Assembly: GCA_947846985.1 (NCBI GenBank)
Contig: CANTUZ010000004.1
Span: 53,979,672-54,043,671, forward strand
Direction: 5' to 3'
Origin: Fratercula arctica
Taxonomy: Eukaryota; Chordata; Aves; Charadriiformes; Alcidae
DNA: 64,000 nucleotides
Of this stretch, positions 1-12,612 are shown piece by piece. Positions within the stretch are counted from its first letter, which is position 1. Each line of letters opens with the position of its first letter. Below the pieces are notes generated by a model. The model did not search any database. It was given only the letters and a program-made list of their open reading frames with translations, and was not told the DNA's origin. The translations under genes and the position numbers were made by a program.

Positions 1-3000
1 TCTGCCTTTAATGGTGGCTATTGCACAAGAAAAGGTGTAGAAGCTAATAGCAATTCCACCCAACTAATATATAGCACTTGTTTGTCACTGTTATTTCTCA
101 AAGTGCTTTGCAAATTGACCTTCTCACATTTTGTAAAGGAAGAAACTGAGGCACAGGGAGAGAAGGTGATTTACCAGAGGTTTTACATCAGGCCAGAGGC
201 AGGGTCCCGCACAGAAGGGACCCATGCAGAAGCCCAGTTTCTGCCGCTTGGTCCTGCTGTCTGTCCCGCAGCACCGTGGTGCTCATCGGTGATCACTGGA
301 AAACAAAAACCTTCTTCAGAAAGTATGAACCAGCTTCCACCATAACGCAGTGTGTTTCTCATTCACATATATGCGTTACTTTCTCTGGCTGGAAGAACAA
401 GGAAAAATCCTTTCAATTTTCTAGATGAGAAACTGCAGCACTATAGTAAAATTAATGTTGGCGGAAACATTTATCCCTCTGTGACCTTTTACTGTTTCCT
501 TAAATGAGCAGCTTCTCTCCCTCCAGCCGTAGTGATTCCCTCTTCGTTCCTATTCAAAGAATCAGTTCAGACTGATTCAAGTACTTTTACAGGCAGCCGC
601 CAAGTGAATACATTGCATTTCACTGAATTGCAAATGCTGGTTAAGTCACAAGATGCTCAGGCATAAAAGGGTCTATCCTAAACACTGGGCATTTTCACTT
701 CTCTCTTCTCCTCCTCCTGGCGTGCAAGAGGGTTGAGATTCACTGATTGACATTTATTTGTGAAACAGAGACTCTGCTCTCTTCGTACATCATGTACAAA
801 TTTGACGACGTTATCTGAGCTGTGTGAATTTTTACAACCTGTTTAATTGTACTATTTCAATTGATGCATGCTTATGCTGGTACGGAGGTGTTTTACACTG
901 CCATTGGCTTTCCTTCTGCTAAGGAAAAATAAGCTATTCTGATACAAGTCCTCCTAAATGGGAGATGTACAGCTTTAACTGTAGTAATGCGGTTAGGTCA
1001 GCACAACTTTCTATTGTAAACAAGGCCTATATTGCAGGGCTAAGGCTGGATTGCTCAGTTTTTCAAAAGGTCTGCCTACAGAATATGCACGACCAGTGTA
1101 ACTAGTTGAGTTTTAATAAATACTAATAATACGTGTCTAATTGCGACAGTTCACGTCGGCATTTCCTGTGTGCCTCTCACGGAATGACTAAGCGCTTCTC
1201 GTCTCACCACCGAGCCAATTACTGACTACAGGCTGTTATTAGGGGCGGTTCTATATAATTTTCACGATTATGATATATGTAATTTCATCGTTGTGGACTG
1301 CCGACAAGTGAGCACTGTCCATCTAGAAGAAAAATATCGCCTGCAATCGCTTTCAAGGGCTGAGGGAGGCAAATGTTTACTCACCAGCACAGCTTTTCTG
1401 ACTGTGAATAGTCCCCCTGCTTTGAAAGGGATTAAGCCTGGTAGTAAGTATTTGCAGAATCAATGCTTTAATCAGCATGCTTAAATGTTTAATTTTGCTC
1501 TCTCCAAACGTGTGTGCAGGATGCTAAAGTAGTCCCACGATTCTACACATGCAGCTTAGCTCTTCTTTTGGAATTGTATTTCACTTCTAAAAAAGCTCAG
1601 GCAAGCAAACCCCACTCTTACACTTACTCCAAGGTGTATTTTGTGATGGATGTGGCGGTCTGAATGTCACACAGACAAGTGCTTCAGTAGAAATGTGCAA
1701 ATAATCAGATAGAAATGTGCAAATAACCAAATGACAAAGTTCCAAAATCTTGTCAAATAGTGGAACCTAGAAACTGTGGGTTAGATTTATTGCTAGAACG
1801 AACAGACACCGTTCACTGACGTCAAAGGCTAAGGTAAAATGGAAAAAAATTGAGTAGAGAACAGGGCTTTTATGGAAAGAAAATTTATATTAGTCTCTTT
1901 TTTGCCTTCTTTTCCCTCTCCTTCTTTTAACATGCAGGCAGCGCCTGCTCTCTGTGTTTGCCCTGTGGTCTTGCTGTCATCTTTTCCTGTCTACACCCTT
2001 TTCATACTTCTGTACAGCACTCAGATCCAAGAAATCAGTTTTGCCTGCTACTACCAAATCTGTGGGCTTTTTTGAGTGCTCTTCTCTGCCAAAAATCAAT
2101 TACAGAACTTTGACTCTTCTTGTTTCCCTCTAACGCTTAATCCTTTATAGATCACTAAGGAGTTTAGCCACGGAGGTGTTCACTTTCTCTCTCGTAAGAG
2201 GAAATGCCTTTGAAGGTGTCTTGGGCCCTTTCCAAGGAGCTCTGGGAAGATAAATAGCATGTCTGTGCTGTCCACATTGATCTGCTGCAAATTTTGTGCC
2301 TACTTCTTATCTTCCCTCGTCCACAAAGCCTGCCTGTCACTCTGCACTTGCAAATTCAGTCTGGCACCTGATAGCTGGCTCTGCAGATGGCAAATGCAGA
2401 TGTAGGTGATAGCTGGGTCCATACCTGAGCTCCACCTCTTTGTAAGCACGGATGATGCCCCTGCACTCCAAAAAGGTCTGGAGACCTCCACGCTGAAGAT
2501 GTACTTGGTGTACAGCACCTGAATTTTGAACGCAGTTTTATATTTTGGCAGTGTGATTAAAAACAGCGTCAGTTCGTAGCGAAATGGTTTTCTAGAAAAT
2601 GTTGCAAAGAAGGTAAATTTATCCTACAGCAGTTGTATATTGCATGAACTTAATTATGTCTTTGTTCTACGTACTGTAATAATTAAAATCTAATCCACAG
2701 TACCATCAGTATGTGTTGCCATTGCCTTCACTAATGTATGCACATAAATAAGAGCACAGGGAGAAGCTAAAAGTGTATGTCATGAGGTTAATGAAGCCTT
2801 TGGTAATACTTCACCTGGTATTTTCATCATCAACATAATTTAACATTAATAAATTAACATTAATAATAAAAAAAATGGGAACTGCTTACTAGCAGCAGTT
2901 CAGTGGAAAAATATTTGAAGATTATAGAAGAAAAAAAAGAGCACATGTTTGTCAACAATGTCATACTGCTGCACAAAAGTAGCCATCCTATGAGGATGTC

Positions 3001-4669
3001 TTAGGAGGAGTGTTGCGTGTAAATAAAACCAAGCAATTCTTCCACACTACTTAGCTTTTTGAAGGTCTGAACTTAAAAATTACTCATGTTCTTTTTTGCA
3101 GATCAATGAGAGGAAGAGTCCAAGGAGAAGCAGTGATCGATTGATTCCCTTCCCTGACTGTTCAGGACCAGAACCACTGAGATGCTGCAGAGAAACTCAC
3201 TGTGCACATTTTTGGATCTACATCATGCGCATAAGTGTTCCATGTTCATAAACTAAGCAGGGAGTAGGATATTGTTGACCTGCATGCCACTGAAAGCATT
3301 TACACTCAGTGAAAAATATAATGAACTTCTGGTTAACAAAGCAGTATATGACTTATATAAACTGGGGCTGAAAATTTAGGGGTCTACATAACAAGAGTAA
3401 CTTAAAAAGAGATTATCTGGGGCAATATTGAAATAGTAAGGCATCTTTCTCCTGACCATGATTGTCAGAAGCAGCAGCATACAATAGAAGATTAGACTAG
3501 GAGCCGACAGACTGAGTTCAAATCCTTCTGTTACTGATCTGCTGAGCTGTTGTGGGGAGTCGGTGTATCTCTCTGTTTCCCTTCCCACCGTACTTCTTGG
3601 TTTGTCCTTTATGTGTTTTGACCTTTTTGCTACCTTTGACTTTTATCTCTTTGGAGCCAGACCATCTTTCAGAGTGTTTCTGTAAAATTCAGTACAATGC
3701 GTCTCTGGATCTTTGTGCGAGACTTTAGGCGCTACCACAGAGTAATTTAGCAGGGAGGAAATTAATTTCTCTCATAGGCAGAGAAATGATCCCAAATATA
3801 CATTAACATCTGAGACTTGAATTTTAACAAATGGCTCTTTGGTTCTGTGGCATCTACTTCAGCATGCCATTGACTTCACAGTAAGTATGCTGGGGGCTGA
3901 AGCTATACATATGCTGCAGACAACTTTCCTTTGGCTGCAGACTACATAAAGCTAGACTGGCATTAACAGCTGCTTGAAGCACAGGTTACAGTAAAGTATA
4001 TCGTGTTCATATCATCATTACATACCTTGGATTCCACCGTAAGCCTGAAGTCTGGGGGTGAGGAGAGCTCTTTGGACCATAAATACATTAGCTTGGCATG
4101 ATGAACTATGCAGCTCTGTCCTTCAGCTAAGAGAAAAAGAATACTTTTATTCCACAGACATATTCTTGAGACCACTGAAGAGCAAATCAAGAAGGGATTT
4201 TCCTGCTTATTACAGAAAACTTGGAGACGTGTCTGTCTGACGCAGATACTACTGACATTCTTAATGCACCTATACATCTGAGGCAAGGTTAAGTGTAAAT
4301 CTTCATTCATAATCAAACTCAGATAATTCATGAGTGTGCTTACAGCTAAGTGTGCAATAAAATACTTCATTATTATTCATTATGCAGTTTGTAGAGTGTT
4401 GGCAATGTTCTTAAAGGGAATAGGATAGAGGCTGTAGAAACAAAAGAGAGAATTATTAGAAACCTAAGGAAAAGAGAACTGCAACTTTTATGATGCTTGA
4501 AGACTGTGGAGAAGAAATGGACCAAAGGGATCGAGAATCAAGGATGAGGAAAAAAACCAAGCATGCTGCTTTTACAAGGAGAGGACTTTGAAGGAAAAGA
4601 AATGTTTCACATTCCCTAATTCTGAATCCTTCATAAGGCCAAAATGAACACAAGGAAGAAAATAAACCC
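1..4669. other. Intergenic or intronic stretch, no gene recognised
   Basis: No reading frame here has a recognisable domain or a convincing series of splice sites. The stretch holds a 22-bp tandem duplication near 1.7 kb and one strong splice-acceptor-like site at 3.1 kb followed by an open segment, both listed separately. The base composition is AT-rich, as in avian noncoding DNA. Confidence 0.5.
1688..1731. repeat. 22-bp tandem duplication (2 copies)
   Basis: Two adjacent 22-base units, 1688-1709 and 1710-1731, both begin TAGAAATGTGCAAATAA and differ only near their ends. This looks like a simple local duplication with no evident function. Confidence 0.8.
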
Positions 4670-4670
4670 A

Positions 4671-4738
4671 CAGAATCATGGAATCGTAGAATGGTTGTTA
4701 GAGTTGAAAGGGACCTTAAAGATCATCTAGATCCATCT
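4671..4738 (-). mobile_element. CR1 LINE 3'-end fragment
   Basis: This is the antisense of a CR1 3' terminus: a degenerate AGAATCATGGAATCGTAGAA repeat, then the conserved GGACCTTAAAGATCATCTAG block. Only about 70 bases remain, and the element is strongly 5'-truncated, as most avian CR1 copies are. Confidence 0.8.
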
Positions 4739-7117
4739 GACTGAGAGTGGCTCCAAGAGAATCTTTTATTCGTCAAAGTTCAATATGTACTTGGGAGATA
4801 AAGATTTTTTAAAATAATACACATTTGGAACTAATTGTATCCACAAGTACCAAGAGTAATTTCAGCATAAACAGAAATGCTTCATTGCCTTCCCTAATAA
4901 GGGAAAAAGGGCATGATGCTATGTCTCTGATGGCAAACAAGTTCTCTTTTTTCTCTATTTTGCTGTCAAAGTTTAACGAACTTATTTGCATCCACTTCTC
5001 CCAAATTTTCAGATAGCTTTGTCATTTGCAGCCAAACCTTTGTGCCATGAAATGCAGCGTTGTCAGCTCATCCAAACAAGCTCTGAGCTGCACCATTTAG
5101 TGTACAAAAATTGAGGTTAAATAAACAAATTCTGAATATAGGGCATTAGGGTGTTTGTTTGTACTTGGAAATCATCGTTGTTTTTGAATCTTACTGGAGA
5201 AATTGCTCCGCGAAGCGATTTCCGACCCTTGATTCAGCATGCTGCCTCTGCATCGTTCCCAATCCCTGTTAATCCTGGGCATAAAAACCACCCCAGGCTG
5301 CTGCATGCTGCTGCAGAGCTCTACACTGCGGGTCAAAGGGACAGCCCTTTTGGCCTTTATTTACTGCCCTCTATCAAACAAATAACTTACAGATGTTAAA
5401 AACGTTCGGAGGTAATAGAAGAGACCCCGCCACCACGTGCAAAGTGTTTTGCAGCAAATGGCACGTGGCTGTGCAAGTTTAACCTGCATCTTAGCCCAGC
5501 GGTGCACGGGTCCAGCAAGGCTGAGGACATGAGGCCCCTCTAGCAGGGCTTGCAAAGCTGATCCACAAAGTGTCCCTGCTAATTGCTTAATGTACTTGGA
5601 AATTAGAAAGTAGCTCGACTTTTTTATCTCATTGCTAAATTCAGCTCTGTGTACTTCTGTAGAAGTTGCCGAGGGGACCACCCGCCTGAGCAACGTAGTT
5701 GTTGGAGTCTTATATGGGCTGAAAAGGCAATTTAAAACCAGGTGTTTATTTAGTGTGTTTCTCTGATAGGGGATATTTAGTGTATTTCTTTTCTTTAATT
5801 CTCATACTGTTTCTCACATATATATATATATATTTGTGCATGTTTCAATAATGTTTTAGTATGAGCATCTTGAGGATATTTTTATACAAATGCAGGAGCA
5901 TTCATATTCAGATTTGAATGTTGGAAAATTGGTAATGCTCTTTATTTTTGTAAATACAAGTCATTTGCAGAAAGATCCACTGTAAATGTTAACAGTTTGT
6001 GCTACTGTAACTATTGCTATCAAATTCAGTGTGTGCATTGCAGTAGCTCCTGAAGGCACGAGTCATAAATCAGGTCTGTGCTACAAGAATATCAGTGGCT
6101 CTGGAAAAATGTGTTCTGCTGGGGGACGGGGGAGGACGCCAGAGATAGCTGCTCGCTCCTTCTGGTTGATTAGATGTCCAGACCCCTACCCGTACAGCTG
6201 GCCTTGTCATCCGCAACATGCCAAAGCCAAACATGGCTGAGCATGCTGAGATGTTCTTAACTTGTGAAGTATGGTCCTAGTCCTGCAAGGGGTCTGCGAG
6301 CATGAGCTTTCTGATCTGTACAAGAGGACATGAGTAATGCCTAAGTCATCTAGTAGTAGACACGGAGCTGGATTAAACATTTAGGTGCCCTCCTGCGATT
6401 TTTTTATCTGTTGACAAACTTCTAAAATTTGAGCAGGAATTAAAGCGTTAAAAAATGGAAACCCTTTCATAAGCCAAAAAAAAAAAAAAGAAAAAAAGAA
6501 GGCATTGACATAGTATGAAACAGAGCTTTGGAAGCAACGGTGCCCCTTTGCTACCCAGAGCCCTGCCAAGGCAACTGGGGGGGCTCGGGCTGAAAGATCA
6601 GCCCAAGCACAGATGAAACCACGCGCTGAAGCTGAGGTATCGCTGTGCTGCGGTGTTACAACTGCTGGCCAAAACAGCCACCCTGCAGTGGGTATAAGGT
6701 GAGTGAAGCAACGCAATTCTTGATGTAATCTTGGAAGTGCCAGCAGTGCCCGAGGTTTCCCTTTTGGTTTCTCTGTGCAGAGGCTGGGCCTGAGAGATCC
6801 GGACATTTAATTCTGAAACTCTCCCTGTGATATTCACATACTTCCCTAAACTGGAGATTTGCACAAATTGAAACGAGCGTCTCTCCTTCACTGATCATTC
6901 TGTGGGAAAATATGTCTGAGAAAAAAAATGTACTTCTTTCTTTTCCCCTCAGTTCCCTCTGTTTTCACCAGGTTTTGCAAAAGCGAAATCCCGAACACAA
7001 TATTTGCTTGAAAATACTTTCTTTTCCTCCCACTCTTAACTTTCTACTCATGGTCAGTGTTTCCTGTTTAAGTATTCTATGAAGAATTAAATCTCTTAAA
7101 AGTGGAAGGTCAGACTC
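4739..7117. other. Noncoding stretch, no gene recognised
   Basis: Several short open frames occur on both strands, but none has a domain, convincing flanking splice sites or coding-like composition. It includes a (TA)n tract at 5.8 kb and an A-rich run near 6.48 kb. Confidence 0.45.
5818..5833. repeat. (TA)n microsatellite
   Basis: About eight uninterrupted TA units in an AT-rich context. Confidence 0.85.
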
Positions 7118-7560
7118 CAAAACACCGGCCGTTTTCGCAGCTGTTTTCGCAGCGTGAGCCTGCGTCCTTTCCGTGTTTACGAAAACAGACTTTATCCTGT
7201 TTTATTATGACTAAACTCCTGCAGATTGTCCGCTTCAGAGAAATACTGCCCCGTGACCTGGCAGGAGTCCCTGCCGGCGATAACCCCGTCCCTGCCGGGG
7301 GCCCTGGCTAATCGCACCTCCCCACCCTGCCTGCCTTCCCCCGGCAAGCCTCCCACAGAACCCTCCCCGCTCAACCGGGACATCTGTATTTGCAATTTAA
7401 TGGAGTTATTCTTTCCAGCAGCTCGCTTTCAATATCTCCTTACAGTTTCGCTCCGGTATGAAAGTTGTCGCAGCTTCCCGTGGTTACCCCGTATTAACTC
7501 CGAAGCATTTCTGTAAATACGGAGGCTGAAAACACGCGGCTGCAAACTCCCGTCGATGCA
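7118..7560. promoter_or_regulatory. Orphan CpG island
   Basis: By hand count there are about 30 CpG dinucleotides in roughly 440 bases with GC near 50 percent, so observed/expected CpG is close to 1. The flanks are AT-rich and CpG-poor. In vertebrates this pattern marks unmethylated DNA, usually a promoter or developmental enhancer. Neither strand has a recognisable coding exon next to it, so the transcript it might serve is unknown. A lncRNA promoter, a distal 5' exon of a gene outside the window, or an enhancer are all possible. Confidence 0.55.
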
Positions 7561-9723
7561 AAGCTGTGAGGGGATTTGCAAAAAGAATGTGTGGAGAAAA
7601 GGTGAAAATTTTCAAGATTCCTTTACTGCTGCTTAAAATGAATCATCCATACATAAAAATTACGAAAACTTCAAAAAGGCACATTAACATACATATAAAG
7701 AACAAGTGCATAACAATGATGTAAAAAACTAAGTCTCTACCAAGATCTGGAATATAATTACAGGCTCAATTTTTCTAAGAGATGAAAGAGGCAATTTTTC
7801 AGAAATTTTGTTCTGTCTATCCCTCCAATATACTGAATAAAACAATTTTTTTTTTTTTGGTCCTGCTACATTGTTCCTACTAATCAGGAAAATTCCATTT
7901 TTTTCATAATGTCTGACATTATGAAGAAAGTCATTGGAGAATTATGGCAATAACAAGATATTTCAACCTGGATGACTAGGTAATGCTAAAATACGGATAT
8001 GGTACAGTAATTCAGATTACTGCAGGTGTAATGAGCAATTTTCTCCTGACTTTTAAAAATTTTAACTCTTTTTTCACTCAGGTTGTGTCTTTACGGTAAA
8101 GGCCTACTAGATTTTTTGCTGCCACTGCCTTGAGCCTTGTGACTACAAGCCCAGCATAAGGGAATTTCTTTTGAAACTAAATCTGAAAACAGTCATCTCA
8201 TTTAAAATGTTTTCTTGAAGATTTTATGTACGTCTTTTAAGTGCTCCCTCATGAGCAAACGCAGGAGACAGACCGGATTTTATTCTTCAAATAAATGTAG
8301 GTATTTCTCAGGGCTTGTCACTGCACTTACATTTTCTGGTGCCCATTCTAGCTGTCCCCTCTTCATGTGAACTACTAGTATGGTGATCACTAGTATTTTA
8401 ATTTGATTCTTGTATTTTATGCTGCAATTTGATTTACTTTTGTGAGAGTCAGTCCAGGTTTTGCATGAAGCAGCAACCAGCAGCTCTCGGGTTGGCATTA
8501 AACGGCTGTGTGGGCTGGATTCCTGAAACCACCTGAGAAGTGTGCTGGTGCCTAGATGTTTAAAACATATTTATGTATAGCTCTGCTGAGTGTGTCAAGG
8601 CTTATATGAACTAAATGACTAAGCGACGTTTCAGAAGTGCCATAGATGCTGCCGGGTCTCAAGATGTAGTGTGAGAGCATGCAAAGATACCCAAATTAGA
8701 GGCAAACAAGGTCACAACTAGAAAACAAGCCAGCTCTGGAACTGAATTAACCCACCAGCCTGCCCTGGCTACTTGGCCCTGCTGAGAGTGAGTGTGCTCA
8801 TTAATCTGGGTGCAGCATCATCCTCATACCGACTTCAAGACCGAAGCTACTATTTTTGACAGGCAGATCGCTGTGATATGTAGACGTAGTAATTTGTGCA
8901 GAGCCTCCTGACCTGCCATGGCATGGCTGGAGGGAATGGTGCCACGGGACCCTGTTGTCTTTGGGTGACATTGTGGACCCTCGATGCCCACATTGCCTCA
9001 GACAGCAGAGGCACACCTTGGGGCAAGGTACGCCAGCTCCGGCGGGGGCCAGGATCTATTGCTGGCAGATCCTGAGCTGATAAACTCCACCAAGGCTGCT
9101 TGACTTGGCTCCAGCCCTGACTGCAGGAGATCTAGGCAGGAGCAAGAGAGATGTGGGACAAGGTGGTGGTGGCAGACACTGGGGAGAGGCTCAGGGCAAG
9201 GAGGCAGCAGGAAGGCGCCTGGGGGTGGGTGGGTGGGGAGTGAAGACAGAGAGGTGACAGCAATGGAGCCTGAGTTTTAAAAGTGAAATCTTGGAGGCCT
9301 TTCAGAGCAATGAACACCCATCAGTTAACCTCCAGGAGTACCTGGTGGACTTGTATCACGGACTGGCAGGCTTCGTCTCCTCTATCCATCAAAAGCCTCC
9401 TCAAAACCAACATTAGGTTCTTTTGAAAATCCATCCATGCGCTGGGATGGGGTTTTCTGCTCAGCACAAAAATATGCTTTGATAATTCATCTGATCAGAT
9501 GGACAAAGGCAGAAGGCAGTGAAAGCTGGGAGATAAAAGGGAAAGGCAAATCTGCACAGGGCTAGGCCTAATCTGACAGTCCATCAGTCCATCTTTAACC
9601 TGGGAGGAAAGGCTGTAATCTTAAGGCTATCCTGGTAGGGTACCCAAAGGAAGGGTCACATTGCTGCGGGCTGATTATCACCTTGCCTTGCGGCTCTGCC
9701 ACTCCATTGCATGCTTTTAAAAA
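7561..9723. other. Noncoding stretch, no gene recognised
   Basis: AT-rich up to about 8.7 kb, then a GC-richer segment with a GGTGGGTGGGTGGGG run near 9.22 kb. No supported exons were seen. Confidence 0.45.
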
Positions 9724-9865
9724 TAGAATCATAGAATCATAGAATCATTTAGGTTGGAAGAGACCCTTGGGATCATTGAGTCCAACCATCAACTCCACTC
9801 TACAAAGTTCTCCCTTACACCATATCCCTTAACACCACATCTAAATAAATTATTCCTTCTAAACA
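9724..9865 (-). mobile_element. CR1 LINE 3'-end fragment
   Basis: Three tandem ATAGAATC-type units are followed by a block matching antisense CR1 3' sequence (TTAGGTTGGAAGAGACCC, then GAGTCCAACCATCAA). The CACCATATCCC and AACACCACATCTAAA blocks are typical of one CR1 subfamily. The 5' side of the element fades into unique sequence after about 9.86 kb. Confidence 0.85.
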
Positions 9866-12407
9866 ACATCCTAATACATCAGTAAACAGTGTTGGACACT
9901 TTTCAACATAATTTTACCCTGTTGTGGAAACACATAATAACCATCCAACTACTATTTACACGTTAGTTTGGTGCTCCTCAGACTACAGCAACTTTGTATT
10001 TCTTAATAGAGAGCTCTTGAAAGTCTTAATATCCTTTTATTCATGGTACCAGGATAGAATTTGTGTTATTTTTTGATATCAAGTTCTTCACTCCTCTGAA
10101 GTACATCTTTCTTTGAATTTCACTATGATGCGTCTTGTGTCTCTCATAGGCTGTCCGTGACCAGGATGATCCTCTGATGGCTGAATTCCACCGTTGCCTC
10201 TTTGTGCCACACAACCTTTACCATTATATGGGTTTGCTGGTATTCCTGAAAAGCTTCGTGATTTCTCTAAAACCAGGCTAACCTATTCAAATACAGTGAA
10301 TATGCCGCTGCTAGAGGTGCAACCCTGAGACACTGAGCAGTATCTTAGTGTAAATGAGGCTGAAGACATCTCGGACAACACGTTGCCCTGATTTACACCT
10401 TTACATTGGATGTAATGTAAGGATTTTCCTCTGGACTTCATGGGAAATAGATTTTGGGCCTGACACTACTAGACTGGTCTCAGTGCAGAAGAGACTGCGG
10501 GAAGGATTTAAGAAATGTAAAAAACTGTTCAATAATATTTCATTTGTCTTTAATGCTCACCTTTTGTGACCTGCAAAAGTCCTGAATGTTTGCTTTATAA
10601 TTCACACTCCCTGAGTAAGCGTTAAAAAACATCTGTAGCACCTCCCATGCAGTTTGTATTTCTGACCATTCTGTCTATACAGTCAGCTGTTTTCAAAGGA
10701 GTCCCAAAGGAGTGCAATGGCCATAACACAGTCTTAGGCAGCCAGAGACAGTACCCCTACGCACTTCTGACACTCTAAGCCTTTGTAGAGTTCAGTGGGG
10801 TGAAAATAGGACTCTTGTACAACAGATACTGCGTTGACCAAGCATCTATCCCGCATAGAAATGGGAGCACAGGTAGAGGGTTTGTTTTGGAAAAGATTTG
10901 GGCATGCAGTAGGAAGTAGGGCAATATATCAGCATGACTTCCCACCTGCTAGAGGAGTTTTACCTACCCTTTTCCAGATTTGCATATGAGAGGGTATATG
11001 TTTTCTAAGGTGAGTCCTAAAAGGACAAAGCAGTCCCTGGATGAATTCATTTTTGCTCTAGTTTTGTAAGGATCCTTCTGGCTGCTTGTTCACCTCTCTG
11101 TCAGTCCCACCAGTGACACCTGGAGCTGTTTATCAGATTTGATTGAAATTAGCCAGAATTGGGTTGTCAACTGTAAATTAGATTATTCCAATCTCACCAT
11201 ATTCCTACAGTACCTGGGTCTTATGCCGTTTAGTTTGGCTTACTACTTCCTCAGTTTATTGCTTTGGGGTGTTTCTTGCTTCAGGTTGCATGCAGGACCA
11301 GCAATGGTAGTGACTGTTCTGCAGAAAAGATGCTGGTATGTGTCTGTGGGTAAGCGTGAGACAAAAAGTGAGAGGTTTGTTAGAAGAAATGGAGTCAGTA
11401 TGTGTCCACAGCTAAACTCGCCTGAGCTGAATTGCACGTATACAGTCTAAAGGCAACGCTTTCACTCTGGCCTTTGTAGTCAAAGAATTGTCTAGACAGC
11501 AGGCACGCAGCCAGAGTCAAACCACAGTGGAAACTTTGATGGTGGTCAGCTATCTATTCTTGTTAGCTTCTTAGAGTACACGTGGTTTTTTCAGCTTAAA
11601 ATGATGAGATTAGTATAGATTCCTTGGCTTCATATTTGAACCAGCAGAAGAGCAATATATTTCTCTCGAAAGAAGAAAAGATACTGGTTGTGAAAAATAA
11701 TACTCACTGGAGAATCATGGAAAAAGAAAACTCTGTTACTTCTTATTCTGTTATTAAAAATAGTAAAGCACAGACTCCCTTCCCTGTTCTCTTACCAAAA
11801 AAATGGGTTTGGTTCTGAGGCTGAAGAGACTAGATTTATGCAGAATGTTTTCAGCTAATAGGTCCAGGGACCAGCAAACGAATTTTGTGAGTCCTGAATG
11901 CTATCAAAATTGAATAAGTAATTTATATTGCACGTGCATGACATACTTGCAGTTTTGTTTAGCTCTGACGTATTAAACTTTTTTTGGAAAGAATGATTAA
12001 TTGAAGGGACATCAGACATCAGGCTTTTAAGAAGTCCTCCTGCAATGGAGCTACACCACAACTGTTTTCCCAAAATGGAAACCCAAACTTCTTAACCAAA
12101 AGGAATCGAGTGTTAGATATCTCAAAGATAGTCTGTTTTCACAGCTTTGCAAAACTCAGGCAGAAGGACAGACGAAAATGAGTGCTTCTTGCAGAAAGCC
12201 AGATTACACTGTGAAAGAGAATGTGTGAGTGAGTACCAGGGAACTCACATGAGGGAGGAGAGAGCTGCAGGAGATGCTTCAGTCACTGCCTGCACTTTAT
12301 TACACACGTAACAACCCAACCTGGCACACAAAGCCCTCTGAAATCAGCCTTCACATGTTCTGTCATTCAAAAATTATTTGTTTGTAAGACATGCCTTGAT
12401 TCTTGCT
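9866..12407. other. Noncoding stretch, no gene recognised
   Basis: Only short unsupported frames are present on either strand. Nothing repetitive beyond single-base runs was noticed. Confidence 0.45.
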
Positions 12408-12612
12408 CGCGGGCCGATGAAGCTGAAGCATCCTCTGGAGCGCAGATGTGTTAGTCAGCCGTATTCTGCAGGCACGCACGGCGTACCTGCTCTGCCAGGC
12501 GGGCAGGAGTGATGACAGGCTGCTCGGGGACCGGCAGCCTGCTGTGCACACACAGCACGTCTCCTGCATTTGCAGCCTTGCCTCCCTCTCCCTCATCATA
12601 TTTTTCCCCGGG
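12408..12612. promoter_or_regulatory. Small CpG-dense patch
   Basis: By hand count about 14 CpGs fall in roughly 205 bases at about 54 percent GC, giving observed/expected near 0.9. The patch is too short for classical CpG-island definitions, but it stands out from its surroundings. It could be a regulatory element or a conserved noncoding exon, or it may reflect local GC enrichment only. Confidence 0.3.

Noticed and set aside
3963..4370. 135-codon minus-strand open frame
   Set aside because: No recognised domain and no supporting splice sites; AT-rich noncoding DNA gives frames of this length by chance.
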